NCBI RefSeq assembly: GCF_010634855.1
Contig: NZ_MWLQ01000014.1
Coordinates: forward strand, 124,001-188,000
Source of the DNA: Microbacterium sp. B35-30
Lineage (GTDB): Bacteria > Actinomycetota > Actinomycetes > Actinomycetales > Microbacteriaceae
Direction of reading: 5' to 3'
Length of the DNA stretch: 64,000 bases
Translations under genes and position numbers: made by a program
The notes under the pieces: generated by a model
The model's database searches: none
What the model saw: the letters and a program-made list of their open reading frames with translations, nothing else
What the model was told of the DNA's origin: nothing
Part shown: positions 25,420 through 34,001 of the stretch, one piece after another
Numbering within the stretch: position 1 is the stretch's first letter
How the letters are laid out: each line of letters starts with the position of its first letter

Positions 25420-26769
25420 TCAGCCGTTGGCGTCGATGCTCGCCTGCAGCTGGGCCATGTAATCCTCGGCGGTCAACTGGCCGGTGGTGAGCAGTGTCAC
25501 GTTGGTCGACGCCAGCGAGTTGCTCTTCGAGTCCATCAGGGCCTCGAACCACAGTACGGTCTCGTCGATGCCCGCGATCCGCTCCTGGATCTCGGCGGTG
25601 TTCTCCGAGATGTCGGTGACATCGCCGTTGACCTTGAAGCCCGAGATGACGCCGGCATCCTGCAGCGCCTGCTGGCCGTAGTTCTCGGCGATGCAGCTCA
25701 CCCAGTCGACGACCTTCGGACCGAACTGCTCGGCGTTGATGATCATCGGGGCGCCCGCGTTCGCCGCATACTGGTCGATCGAGCCGTTGCCGCCGTCGAC
25801 CTCGGGGAACGGCATGAAGCCGACGTTCTCGCCGCCGATCTCGTTGCGCTCGGGGTCGTTGATCGCGCTCAGCAGCCACGAGCCGTCGTACGTCATCGCG
25901 GCCTGGCCGGTGAGGAACATGTTGGACGAGGTGTCGCCGTCGCGGGTCGAGAAGCCCTCGCCGAAGTAGCCGGCCTCGGCGAAGTCGGCGAGCGCCTGCG
26001 CGCCGGCGACGTACTCGGGGTCGGTGAGCTTCGCCTCGCCGTCGCGGATGGCGGCCATGGCGTCGGGACCGACGTTGCGGAAGATGTACATGCCCATGAT
26101 GCGGGTGAGCGGCCAGCCGTTGGCGCCGGCCTCGGTCATCGGGACGACGTCGGCGCCGGCGCCGGCGAGAGTGTCGGCCGCCTCGACGAGCTCATCCCAG
26201 GTCTGGGGCTCTTCGATGCCGTTGTCGGCGAGGATGTCCTTGTTGTAGAAGATGCCCTCGATGTTGTACTGGTAGGGCATCGAGTACACACCGCCGTAGA
26301 CCTGCTCGACGGTGGAGGCCGCGGCCGGCAGCACGTTGTCCCACGTGCCGGCGTCTTCGAGGGCGGCCTTCAGGTCACCGACGAGGCCGGCCGCGTTGAG
26401 GTCGCCATCGGGACGGATGAGCGCCGTGCCCGCGATCGTGTGGGTCGGCAGCGCGCCCTGGCTGGCCAGCAGCGTGACCTTCTGCACGGTGTCGGCCTGC
26501 GCCACCTTCTGGTGCTCCAGCGGCAGCGCCTCGTTCTCGGCCTCGCAGGCGCCCTCGGAGAGCGCGGTGAGCTGCTCCTCGAGAACGGGGTTCTCGTTCG
26601 CCGTCATCACGGTGAACGTCTCGGGGTCGGTCCCGCCGGCGCCGGCGCCGCCCTCCGAGGATCCGTTGTCGGTTCCGGTGTCTCCTCCGGCGCAGGCGGC
26701 CAGCGGCAGCACCGCGGCGAGTGCGATGCCGAGCGCCGCGATGCGGCGACGGTTGCTGCGTGTGTTCAT
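25420..26769 (-). CDS. ABC transporter substrate-binding lipoprotein
   Basis: A 449-residue sugar-binding lipoprotein, first gene of its operon. The signal peptide ends in LAAC (lipidated Cys near 26), followed by a Gly/Ser-rich linker. The binding fold includes TVMTANENPVLEEQL, GGVYSMPYQYNIEGIFYNKDI (in two pieces, near 135-155) and MTYDGSWLLSAIND near 300. The start is the ATG with AAGGAGG upstream; the longer open frame runs into the promoter. The promoter is close to consensus (26816-26844). It is divergent from GH127, so it probably imports arabinose-containing fragments. Confidence 0.94.
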   Translation of the reverse strand: MNTRSNRRRIAALGIALAAVLPLAACAGGDTGTDNGSSEGGAGAGGTDPETFTVMTANENPVLEEQLTALSEGACEAENEALPLEHQKVAQADTVQKVTLLASQGALPTHTIAGTALIRPDGDLNAAGLVGDLKAALEDAGTWDNVLPAAASTVEQVYGGVYSMPYQYNIEGIFYNKDILADNGIEEPQTWDELVEAADTLAGAGADVVPMTEAGANGWPLTRIMGMYIFRNVGPDAMAAIRDGEAKLTDPEYVAGAQALADFAEAGYFGEGFSTRDGDTSSNMFLTGQAAMTYDGSWLLSAINDPERNEIGGENVGFMPFPEVDGGNGSIDQYAANAGAPMIINAEQFGPKVVDWVSCIAENYGQQALQDAGVISGFKVNGDVTDISENTAEIQERIAGIDETVLWFEALMDSKSNSLASTNVTLLTTGQLTAEDYMAQLQASIDANG

Positions 26770-26815
26770 AGCGTCCTCCTTGACGACGACCATGCGGGTG
26801 AAAGGTACGAGCACG

Positions 26816-26844
26816 ACAGTAGGCACGATTTCGATGTGTGTCAA
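26816..26844 (-). promoter_or_regulatory. Sigma-70-type promoter of the 26.8-kb ABC operon
   Basis: On the minus strand, a perfect TTGACA (-35, plus-strand 26839-26844) and TACTGT (-10, 26816-26821) are separated by exactly 17 bases. A perfect 10-base palindrome TCAGTACTGA at 26848-26857 lies directly upstream of the -35 and may be an activator or repressor site. Confidence 0.8.
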
Positions 26845-26870
26845 CAGTCAGTACTGAAATTCTATTCACT

Positions 26871-26884
26871 TTGAGACGATTCAA
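26871..26884. promoter_or_regulatory. LacI-type operator between ABC operon and GH127
   Basis: TTGAGACGATTCAA has perfect TTGA/TCAA arms around a central CG. It matches the operator pattern found before the rhamnose and rhamnosidase genes (TGAAACGATTCA). It is placed to repress both divergent operons. Confidence 0.65.
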
Positions 26885-27012
26885 GGGTTAGACTGCATTT
26901 CCATGCAGCGTTGCGAGAATTTTCAGGCCTGCCTAATGTGACCTGCACGGAACCTGGCTTGCCGCGATGCAGCAGCGAGCACGAGACTGAACGCCACTCG
27001 GAAGGAACAGCC

Positions 27013-29004
27013 ATGACCGCCACCACCGCGACCCGGGCTCACGCCCGGCTGCGACCCCTCGGCGCCGCAAGCGCGCGCTGGGCGAGCGGCTTCTGGGGAG
27101 ACATCCACGATCGCACGCGCGACGTGACGATCCCCCAGATCTGGTCCTCCCTGAGTGACCCCGCGGTCAGCGCCGGGCTCACGAACTTCCGCATCGCCGC
27201 AGGCCTCGACAGCGGCGAGCACGCCGGCCCGCCGTTCATGGACGGCGACTTCTACAAGTGGCTCGAGGCCGCCATCGCCCGCCTCGAGACCGATCCGGAC
27301 CCTGAGCTCGCGGCCCGCATCGAGCAGATCGCGCAGCTGATCGCCTCGGTGCAGCGCGACGACGGGTACCTGCACACGCCGACGATCATCTCGAGCCGCA
27401 ACCACGAAGACGCGATCGCGCTCGCCGACCGCTTCAACTTCGAGACGTACAACCTCGGTCACCTCATCACCGCCGGCGTGCGCCACTACGAGGTGACCGG
27501 GTCGACCACTCTGCTGGATGCCGCGCGCAAGGCCGCCGGCTTCCTCGAGGACCTCGCGACGAACAAGCCGCTCGAACTCGCCCGCAGCGCCATCTGCCCG
27601 TCGCATTACATGGCCGTCATCGACCTCTACCGTGCGACCGGCGACGAGCAGTACCTGCGCCTGTCGGAGGCCTTCATCCGGGTGCGCGACGACTTCGAGG
27701 GCGGCGACGACAACCAGGACCGCCTTCCGGTGCGCGAGCAGACCGTCGTCGCAGGGCACGCCGTGCGCGCCAACTACCTGTACGCCGGTCTCGCCGACCT
27801 CATCGCCGAGAACGGCGACCAGGAGCTCGAGGCGGTGCTCGAGCGGCTGTGGCACGACGTCGTCGACACCAAGCTCTACATCACGGGGGGCGCGGGAGCG
27901 CTGTACGACGGAGCGTCGCCCGACGGCTCGCCGTGGCAGGACCAGATCAGCCGCGTGCACCAGGCCTACGGCCGCTCGTACCAGCTGCCGCACACCACCG
28001 CGCACAACGAGTCGTGCGCGAACATCGGCCTCATCCTGTGGAGCGAGCGGATGCTGTCGCTCACGGGCGACGCCAAGTACGCCGACGTCATCGAGCAGGT
28101 GGCCTTCAACAGCCTGCTCTCGAGCATCAGCCTCGCCGGCACGGAGTACTTCTACACCAACCCGCTGCGCCAGGTGCGCGAGCTTCCCTTCCCGCTCCGC
28201 CGCCCGGGCGATACGGCCCTCCACCCGACACCGCCGCCCCCGCCGTCCGACGAGCGGCTGCGCGAGCCGTACCTCAGCTGCTTCTGCTGCCCGCCGAACA
28301 TCGCGCGCACCCTGGCACGGTTCCACGAGCGTGCGGCATCCGTCGGCGAGGAAGGACTGTACGTCCACCTGTACGGCGGCAGTGCCCTCGACGTCACCAC
28401 CGAGGACGGTGGCCGGCTCGCCCTGCGCGAGGACGGCGACTATCCCTGGAGCGAGAGGATCGCCTTCACCGTGACGGATGCCGCGGGCCGCGGCATCCCG
28501 CTCCATCTGCGCATCCCCGGCTGGTCGTCTGGCGCGACCCTCACGGTCAACGGCGAGCCGGTGACGGTGAGCGAGCCCGGCACCTACACGCGCATCGAAC
28601 GCGAGTGGCAGCAGGGCGACCTCATCGAGCTGGCGCTGCCGATGCCCGTCCGGGTGCTCCGCGCCCACCGCCTCGCCGAAGAGGCCACCAACCAGGTCGC
28701 GGTGCGCCGCGGACCCGTCGTCTACTGCGTCGAGAGCGCCGATCTGCCCGACGGCGTCGTGCTCGAGCAGGTCGCGCTGCGCCGCGGCGCAGCGCTCACG
28801 CCGGCCGAGACGGAGATCGCCGGTCACCGCGTCGTCGCCCTCGAGACCGAGGCGGTCGTGCTGCCGGGCACTGCAGAGACCGCGCTCTACGACGACGTCG
28901 CCGACGCCGATCTCGCCACCGCGCCCGTACGGCTCGTCCCCTACTTCGCGTGGGGCAACCGCGGCGCCGGCGAGATGTCGGTCTGGCTCCCCCTGGTGTG
29001 GTGA
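27013..29004 (+). CDS. GH127 beta-L-arabinofuranosidase
   Basis: A 663-residue retaining glycosidase with a cysteine nucleophile. The zinc/cysteine signature of GH127 is complete: HNESCANIG (Glu333, Cys335) and CFCCPPN (Cys425, Cys426). These correspond to the Glu, Cys and Cys-Cys ligands of bifidobacterial HypBA1, in which one of the paired Cys is the nucleophile. The N-terminal (alpha/alpha)6 barrel spans about 1-440, followed by beta-sandwich domains. No signal peptide. The ATG has GAAGGA upstream; the longer frame to 26911 has no support. Only 5 bases separate it from the RuBisCO-like gene, so both share an operon. Confidence 0.95.
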   Translation: MTATTATRAHARLRPLGAASARWASGFWGDIHDRTRDVTIPQIWSSLSDPAVSAGLTNFRIAAGLDSGEHAGPPFMDGDFYKWLEAAIARLETDPDPELAARIEQIAQLIASVQRDDGYLHTPTIISSRNHEDAIALADRFNFETYNLGHLITAGVRHYEVTGSTTLLDAARKAAGFLEDLATNKPLELARSAICPSHYMAVIDLYRATGDEQYLRLSEAFIRVRDDFEGGDDNQDRLPVREQTVVAGHAVRANYLYAGLADLIAENGDQELEAVLERLWHDVVDTKLYITGGAGALYDGASPDGSPWQDQISRVHQAYGRSYQLPHTTAHNESCANIGLILWSERMLSLTGDAKYADVIEQVAFNSLLSSISLAGTEYFYTNPLRQVRELPFPLRRPGDTALHPTPPPPPSDERLREPYLSCFCCPPNIARTLARFHERAASVGEEGLYVHLYGGSALDVTTEDGGRLALREDGDYPWSERIAFTVTDAAGRGIPLHLRIPGWSSGATLTVNGEPVTVSEPGTYTRIEREWQQGDLIELALPMPVRVLRAHRLAEEATNQVAVRRGPVVYCVESADLPDGVVLEQVALRRGAALTPAETEIAGHRVVALETEAVVLPGTAETALYDDVADADLATAPVRLVPYFAWGNRGAGEMSVWLPLVW

Positions 29005-29009
29005 CGCGC

Positions 29010-30266
29010 ATGTCTGTTCAGCACGTCACAGCGACCTACGTCATCGAGACCTCCCTGCCGCTGCAGCACGCCGCCGAGGTGCTCGCCGGCGAGCAGTCCA
29101 CCGGCACCTTCGTGCGCGTCGAGCGCGAGTCCGACGATCTGCGTGCGCGGTTCGCCGCCCAGGTCGAATCGATCGACGAGCTCCCCCTCACCAGCGCCTC
29201 GCCCCTGCCCGGATCCGTCGGTGATCCCGCGCTCCGCCGCCGCGCCCGGCTGCGGCTGCGGTTCCCGCTCGACAACTTCGGCCCCTCCCTGCCGAACCTC
29301 ATGGCGGCGGTCGCGGGCAATCTGTTCGAGATCAAAGAGCTGTCTGCCATCCGCCTCATCGACCTCGAGCTGCCGCCGGCGTTCGCCGAGCGCTACCCCG
29401 GTCCGGCGTTCGGCGTCGAGGGCACGCGACGGCTGATGAGTCGGCCCGAGGGCGCGATGATCGGCACGATCGTCAAACCCAGCATCGGGCTCTCGCCGGA
29501 CGAGCTCGCCGAGGTGGTGTCGCAGCTCGCCGAAGCAGGCATCGACTTCATCAAGGACGACGAGCTGCAGGGCAACGGCCCGAGCGCACCGCTCGCGGCC
29601 CGCGTCGCCGCGGTCATGCCCGTCCTCGAGAGCTATGCCGATCGCACCGGCCGCAAGCCCATGTACGCGTTCAACATCACCGACGACATCGGACGGCTCG
29701 AGGCGAACCACGACCTCGTCGTCGGCGCGGGGGGCACGTGCGTGATGGCCTGCGTGAACCTGATCGGCCTGCCGGGTCTGGAGTTCCTCCGGCGCCACAG
29801 CGACGTGCCGATCCACGGTCATCGCGCCATGTTCGGCTCGTTCGGACGCTCCGAGCAGGTGGGGATAGGGTTCCGTGCGTGGCAGAAGCTCGCGCGCCTC
29901 GCCGGCGCCGATCACCTGCACACGAACGGCATCAGCAACAAGTTCTACGAGACGGACGACCAGGTGCTCGACTCCATCGCCGCGGTGCGCGAGCCGCTCC
30001 TCGGCCTCACGCCGACGCTTCCGGTGCTGTCGTCGGGGCAGTGGGGCGGCCTCGCCCACGCCACCTACGCCGCGGTCGGCACCACCGACCTGCTCGTGCT
30101 CGCCGGTGGCGGCATCCACGGCCATCCGGACGGTGCGACCGCCGGGGTGGCGAGCATGCGCGAGGCGTGGGCATCGGCCGCGCGCGGCGAGAGCGCGGAC
30201 CACGCGTTCGAGAACTCGTCCGCCCTCCGCCGCGCGGCGGAACTGTTCGGCCCCGTCCGTGTCTAG
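29010..30266 (+). CDS. RuBisCO-like protein (form IV), OiaT/OiaX-type candidate
   Basis: A 418-residue homologue of the RuBisCO large subunit. The carbamylated-lysine/metal motif is kept: DFIKDDELQGNGP (Lys182, Asp184, Glu185). So are VKPSIGLS (Lys156), HGHRAMFGSF (near 269-278) and the phosphate-binding GGGIHGHPDG (near 367-375). The CO2-fixing loop-6 Lys region differs (LSSGQWGG), so it is not a true RuBisCO. With the DUF1537-type kinase directly after it, it matches the D-apiose pathway RLPs acting on 3-oxo-isoapionate 4-phosphate (OiaX decarboxylase or OiaT transcarboxylase/hydrolase). Which of the two is not clear. The start is the ATG at 29010; a GTG at 29001 overlapping GH127 is possible. 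Confidence 0.92.
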   Translation: MSVQHVTATYVIETSLPLQHAAEVLAGEQSTGTFVRVERESDDLRARFAAQVESIDELPLTSASPLPGSVGDPALRRRARLRLRFPLDNFGPSLPNLMAAVAGNLFEIKELSAIRLIDLELPPAFAERYPGPAFGVEGTRRLMSRPEGAMIGTIVKPSIGLSPDELAEVVSQLAEAGIDFIKDDELQGNGPSAPLAARVAAVMPVLESYADRTGRKPMYAFNITDDIGRLEANHDLVVGAGGTCVMACVNLIGLPGLEFLRRHSDVPIHGHRAMFGSFGRSEQVGIGFRAWQKLARLAGADHLHTNGISNKFYETDDQVLDSIAAVREPLLGLTPTLPVLSSGQWGGLAHATYAAVGTTDLLVLAGGGIHGHPDGATAGVASMREAWASAARGESADHAFENSSALRRAAELFGPVRV

Positions 30267-31512
30267 GGCTCGCGTCGCCTTCTACGGCGACGACTTCACC
30301 GGCAGCGTCGACGCGCTCCTGCAGTTCGCACGGCGCGGCTGGACCGGGCGCCTCTTCACGGGACTGCCGGATGCCGCCACCCTGCGTCGAGCGGCGGACG
30401 AGGTCGACGTGGTCGGGGTGGCCGGGATCTCGCGGTCCCTCGCGCCGGCGGACATGGACGACGAGCTTCGACCGGTGTTCGCCGCCTTCGCGGACCTCGA
30501 GCCCCAACTCGTTCAGTACAAAGCCTGCTCGACCGCGGATTCCGCACCGCACGTCGGCAGCCTGGGCCGGGTCGTCGAGCTCGCCCGCGAGGTCTTCGGC
30601 GGCCGCGCCGTACCGATGCTCTTCGCCCAGCCGGACTTCGGCCGCTACACGCTCTTCGGCCAGCACTTCGCCGCCGAGCGAGGCACGGTGTACCGGCTCG
30701 ACCGGCAGCCGACGATGTCGCGGCATCCCTCGACCCCGATGACCGAGGCAGATCTCGCCGTGCACGTCGGCCACCAGACGGCGCTTCCGATCGGCTCGGT
30801 GCCGCTCGTCGAGTTCGACGACCTCGCGGCGCGGCTTCAGGACGCGGCGGAAGCCGGCCTCGTACTCGACGCCCTCACCGACGAGCATCTCCTCACGATC
30901 GGCGAGGCGCTGGGCGCGTTGCCCGCGCCGGTGTTCGCGATCGGCTCGGGCGGACTCTCGCACGGCGTCGCCGCCGCAGCGCCGGGCGAAGCACCGGCCG
31001 TGCCCACCTCCACCGCGGCGCGCGGTCCGGTGCTCGTCGTGTCGGGCAGCCGCTCCGCGCAGACGCGTCGGCAGGCGGATGCCGCGGCCGCCGCGGGCTG
31101 GCTGGTCCAGCCTCTCCCCCTCCGTGCCTCCGAACGAGACGTCGCGACCGCCGAGGTCGTCCGCGTGCTGCTCTCGGGTCGGGGTGTCGTGCTGACCTCC
31201 GACGACATCGACGCCGCGACAGCAGGCGACCGGCCGGTGCTGGAGGCGATCGCGGAGGCCGCGGCATCCGTCATCTCCACTGTCGCGCGCCACGGCGCAT
31301 CACGGCGAGTGATCGTGTGCGGCGGCGACACGTCGAGCCGTGTCACCCGGCTGCTCGGGGTCGAGTCGCTGTCGATCGCCGCGAATCCGTGGGGCAACGT
31401 CGTGCTGCTGCGCGCCCAGTCGGGCGACCCCGCGATCGACGGGCTGGAACTGCTCCTCAAAGGCGGTCAGGTCGGCTCGGACACCCTCTTCACCGACATC
31501 GCCGCCCCCTGA
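30259..31512 (+). CDS. Four-carbon acid sugar kinase family protein, OiaK-type candidate
   Basis: A 417-residue DUF1537 kinase. The N-terminal substrate-binding domain has FYGDDFTGSVDAL (near 9-21) and the C-terminal nucleotide-binding domain has VIVCGGDTSSRV (near 350-361). The family phosphorylates D-/L-threonate, D-erythronate and, when next to a RuBisCO-like protein, 3-oxo-isoapionate (OiaK). The GTG start overlaps the end of the RLP gene by 8 bases, so the pair is translationally coupled. The product would feed straight to the RLP. D-apionate oxidoisomerase, needed to make the substrate, is not recognised in this window. Confidence 0.9.
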   Translation: MSRARVAFYGDDFTGSVDALLQFARRGWTGRLFTGLPDAATLRRAADEVDVVGVAGISRSLAPADMDDELRPVFAAFADLEPQLVQYKACSTADSAPHVGSLGRVVELAREVFGGRAVPMLFAQPDFGRYTLFGQHFAAERGTVYRLDRQPTMSRHPSTPMTEADLAVHVGHQTALPIGSVPLVEFDDLAARLQDAAEAGLVLDALTDEHLLTIGEALGALPAPVFAIGSGGLSHGVAAAAPGEAPAVPTSTAARGPVLVVSGSRSAQTRRQADAAAAAGWLVQPLPLRASERDVATAEVVRVLLSGRGVVLTSDDIDAATAGDRPVLEAIAEAAASVISTVARHGASRRVIVCGGDTSSRVTRLLGVESLSIAANPWGNVVLLRAQSGDPAIDGLELLLKGGQVGSDTLFTDIAAP

Positions 31513-31615
31513 CGTCGACCTGCTGGGCGAGGGAGTTCGGCGCGCCCGCGGTCAGCCCGTCGCGAAATCGCGGCCGGTCTGCGATGCTGTCTCCCACCGG
31601 ACATTGGACGCCGTC

Positions 31616-33994
31616 GTGAAGCCATCACCAGGGGTTTCTCCACAGACCGCGAGCCTGCCGCCGTACAGGCGCACACTCGCGGGGGTCGTCGGCGGCCTCG
31701 TCGGCCTCGTGGCGCTCAGCATGATCGCCGGATTGCTGATCGTCGCTCCTCTGGCCCCGGTGATCGCGATCTCCGGGCATGCGGCGAGTAGTGCCGTCTC
31801 GCTGTTCGACGGCATGCCCAGCTACCTGGCGATCGACCGCCTCATGCTGCCCACGACGATCTACGCGCGCGATCCGGCTACCGGACAAGACGTCGAGCTG
31901 ACGTCGTTCTACGACCAGAACCGCGTTCCCGTGGCGTTCGACCAGGTCGCGCCTGTCATGTACGACGCGATCCTGGCGTCTGAAGATCCTCGCTACTACC
32001 AGCACGGCGGTGTCGACATCGTCGGCACGACCCGCGCCCTGATCCGGAACGCGCAGGGCGGCGCCGTCCAGGGCGGCTCCTCGATCAGTCAGCAGTACGT
32101 CAAGAACGTGCTGGTGCAGCGGTGCGAGCGTGATGCCGTCAAGACCGACACGCAGACACGTGACGAGGTGCTGCGGGCCTGCTGGCTCGACGCGACGCAG
32201 GCGCGCGGTGCGGAGGGGTACGAGCGCAAGCTTCAGGAGATCCGCTACGCCGTCCAGGTCGAGAAGGAGTACTCCAAGAACGACATCCTGCTGGGCTACC
32301 TGAACATCGCGAATTTCGGCGGCACGACCTACGGCATCGAAGCCGCGGCCCGCTACTACTTCAGCACGACGGCGGCGAACCTGACGCTGGTACAGGCGGC
32401 GACGCTCGCCGGCATCGTGCAGAATCCCAACACGTTCCGCATCGACCGGCCCACGGGGTCCATCTTCGGCGCGGACGGGAGCACCTACAACAAGGTGGCC
32501 GACGGGACGATCGACGATGTGACACCCGGAACTCTCGCGGGGTTGGATACGCTCCTCGCCGAGGGCACGATCACGCCGGAGCAGCACCTCGCCGCCGGTG
32601 ATGCGTACAGTGCGACCAAGGGGCGCCAGCTCTACGTCCTCGACCGGATGCGCGAGGACGGCCGCATCACCGCCGACCAGTATGTCGCGGCCGCGGTGGA
32701 GCCCATCGCGCCGGCGCTGCAGCCCGCGCATGTCGGGTGCGTGGCGACCTCCGCACCCTTCTTCTGCCAGTACGTGGTGAACACCGTGCGCTCGGATCCG
32801 GACTACGCGAGTGCCTTCGGCGCGACAGCGCAGGAGCGCCAGAAGTCGCTCACGCGCGAGGGTCTGCACATCTACACGACGCTGGACTGGCGGCTGCAGA
32901 ACGCGTCGCAGGAGGCGATGCGGCGGTACGCGCCCGAGACCGTGCCGGGCATGGACTTCGGGTCGGCTGCGGTCAGCATCGAAGCCGGCACCGGGCGCAT
33001 CCTGGCGATCAGCCAGAACAACCGGTTCACCGAGGACGCAGACCTCTCGGCCAACGACCCGGCCTACACCTCGCTGGTCTACGCGGGCGACCTGGTGCAC
33101 GGCGTCTCCACGGGATTCGAGACCGGATCGACGTTCAAGCTCTTCACCCTGGTCGACTGGCTCGAGAGGGGCCACACCCTGTTCGAGAGCGTCAACGGCA
33201 GCCTCCGGGCCATCCCCCGCCTTCAGGATCGCTGCGAAGGAACATGGATCAACCGCGAGAACCACGTCGTGCGCAACTTCGGCAACGTCCCCGGCTACAC
33301 CGGGACGCCGATGCAGTTCACGGCGCAGTCGCTGAACAGCGGCTTCCTCGGTATGGCGGAGAAGCTCGACCTCTGCGACATCGAGGACGTCGCGGCCCGC
33401 ATGGGCGTGACGCGCGGCGACGGCTTGCCGGTGGACCTCGAGGGTTCCGCCTCGATCATCGGGACGAACAACATCGCACCGGTCGCCATGGCTGGGGCGT
33501 TCGCCACCGTCGCGAACAACGGGGTCTACTGCGTTCCGCGGGTGATCGAGCGCGTGGTCAACGCCGACGGCGTCGAGCTTCCCGTGCCCGGTAACCGATG
33601 CTCGCAGAACATCAGCCCCGAGGTGGCTGCGGCGACGGCGTTCGCGCTGCAGGGCGTCATGGTGCCCGGCGGCACCGGATCGGGAGGCAACCCGAACGAC
33701 GGCACGCCGATGCTCGGCAAGACCGGCACCCATGAGCAGATCCAGACCTGGCTGGTCGAGTCCAGCACCCGGGTGACGACCGCGGTGTGGGCGGGCAACG
33801 CCGACGGAAAGGCCGACGTCTTCCGTGCCGCGCACAACGGTCGCATCCTGTCGACGATCCGTCTCCCGATGGCCCGCGACATCCAGAGCGTCGCCAACCA
33901 GCTCTACCCCGGCGGGCCCTTCGCCGCGGCCCCCGGCGAGCTGCTGCGGCGCGCGCCCGCGCCGGTCCGCAGCCCCGAGCCGAACGACGGCTGA
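31616..33994 (+). CDS. Class A penicillin-binding protein (transglycosylase/transpeptidase)
   Basis: A 792-residue membrane-anchored peptidoglycan polymerase and cross-linker. One transmembrane helix lies near residues 22-48. The GT51 transglycosylase domain carries SEDPRYYQHGGVD (catalytic Glu123) and GGSSISQQYVKN. The transpeptidase domain carries GSTFK (Ser505, Lys508), SLNS (572-575) and KTGT (702-705). The start is uncertain: GTG at 31616, or TTG at 31604; neither has a strong ribosome site. It has no evident link to sugar catabolism and ends 7 bases before the converging beta-galactosidase. The gap 31513-31615 shows no clear promoter. Confidence 0.94.
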   Translation: MKPSPGVSPQTASLPPYRRTLAGVVGGLVGLVALSMIAGLLIVAPLAPVIAISGHAASSAVSLFDGMPSYLAIDRLMLPTTIYARDPATGQDVELTSFYDQNRVPVAFDQVAPVMYDAILASEDPRYYQHGGVDIVGTTRALIRNAQGGAVQGGSSISQQYVKNVLVQRCERDAVKTDTQTRDEVLRACWLDATQARGAEGYERKLQEIRYAVQVEKEYSKNDILLGYLNIANFGGTTYGIEAAARYYFSTTAANLTLVQAATLAGIVQNPNTFRIDRPTGSIFGADGSTYNKVADGTIDDVTPGTLAGLDTLLAEGTITPEQHLAAGDAYSATKGRQLYVLDRMREDGRITADQYVAAAVEPIAPALQPAHVGCVATSAPFFCQYVVNTVRSDPDYASAFGATAQERQKSLTREGLHIYTTLDWRLQNASQEAMRRYAPETVPGMDFGSAAVSIEAGTGRILAISQNNRFTEDADLSANDPAYTSLVYAGDLVHGVSTGFETGSTFKLFTLVDWLERGHTLFESVNGSLRAIPRLQDRCEGTWINRENHVVRNFGNVPGYTGTPMQFTAQSLNSGFLGMAEKLDLCDIEDVAARMGVTRGDGLPVDLEGSASIIGTNNIAPVAMAGAFATVANNGVYCVPRVIERVVNADGVELPVPGNRCSQNISPEVAAATAFALQGVMVPGGTGSGGNPNDGTPMLGKTGTHEQIQTWLVESSTRVTTAVWAGNADGKADVFRAAHNGRILSTIRLPMARDIQSVANQLYPGGPFAAAPGELLRRAPAPVRSPEPNDG

Positions 33995-34001
33995 TAGACG
34001 T

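Noticed and set aside
26923..28827. 634-codon open frame antisense to GH127
   Set aside because: GH127 with its full Cys/Glu zinc motif explains the sequence.
27849..29009. N-terminal extension of the RuBisCO-like frame
   Set aside because: It overlaps GH127 in another frame; the RLP fold begins at the ATG at 29010.
29010..30266. Genuine CO2-fixing RuBisCO
   Set aside because: The loop-6 Lys region differs from form I-III enzymes, no phosphoribulokinase is nearby, and a sugar-acid kinase follows.
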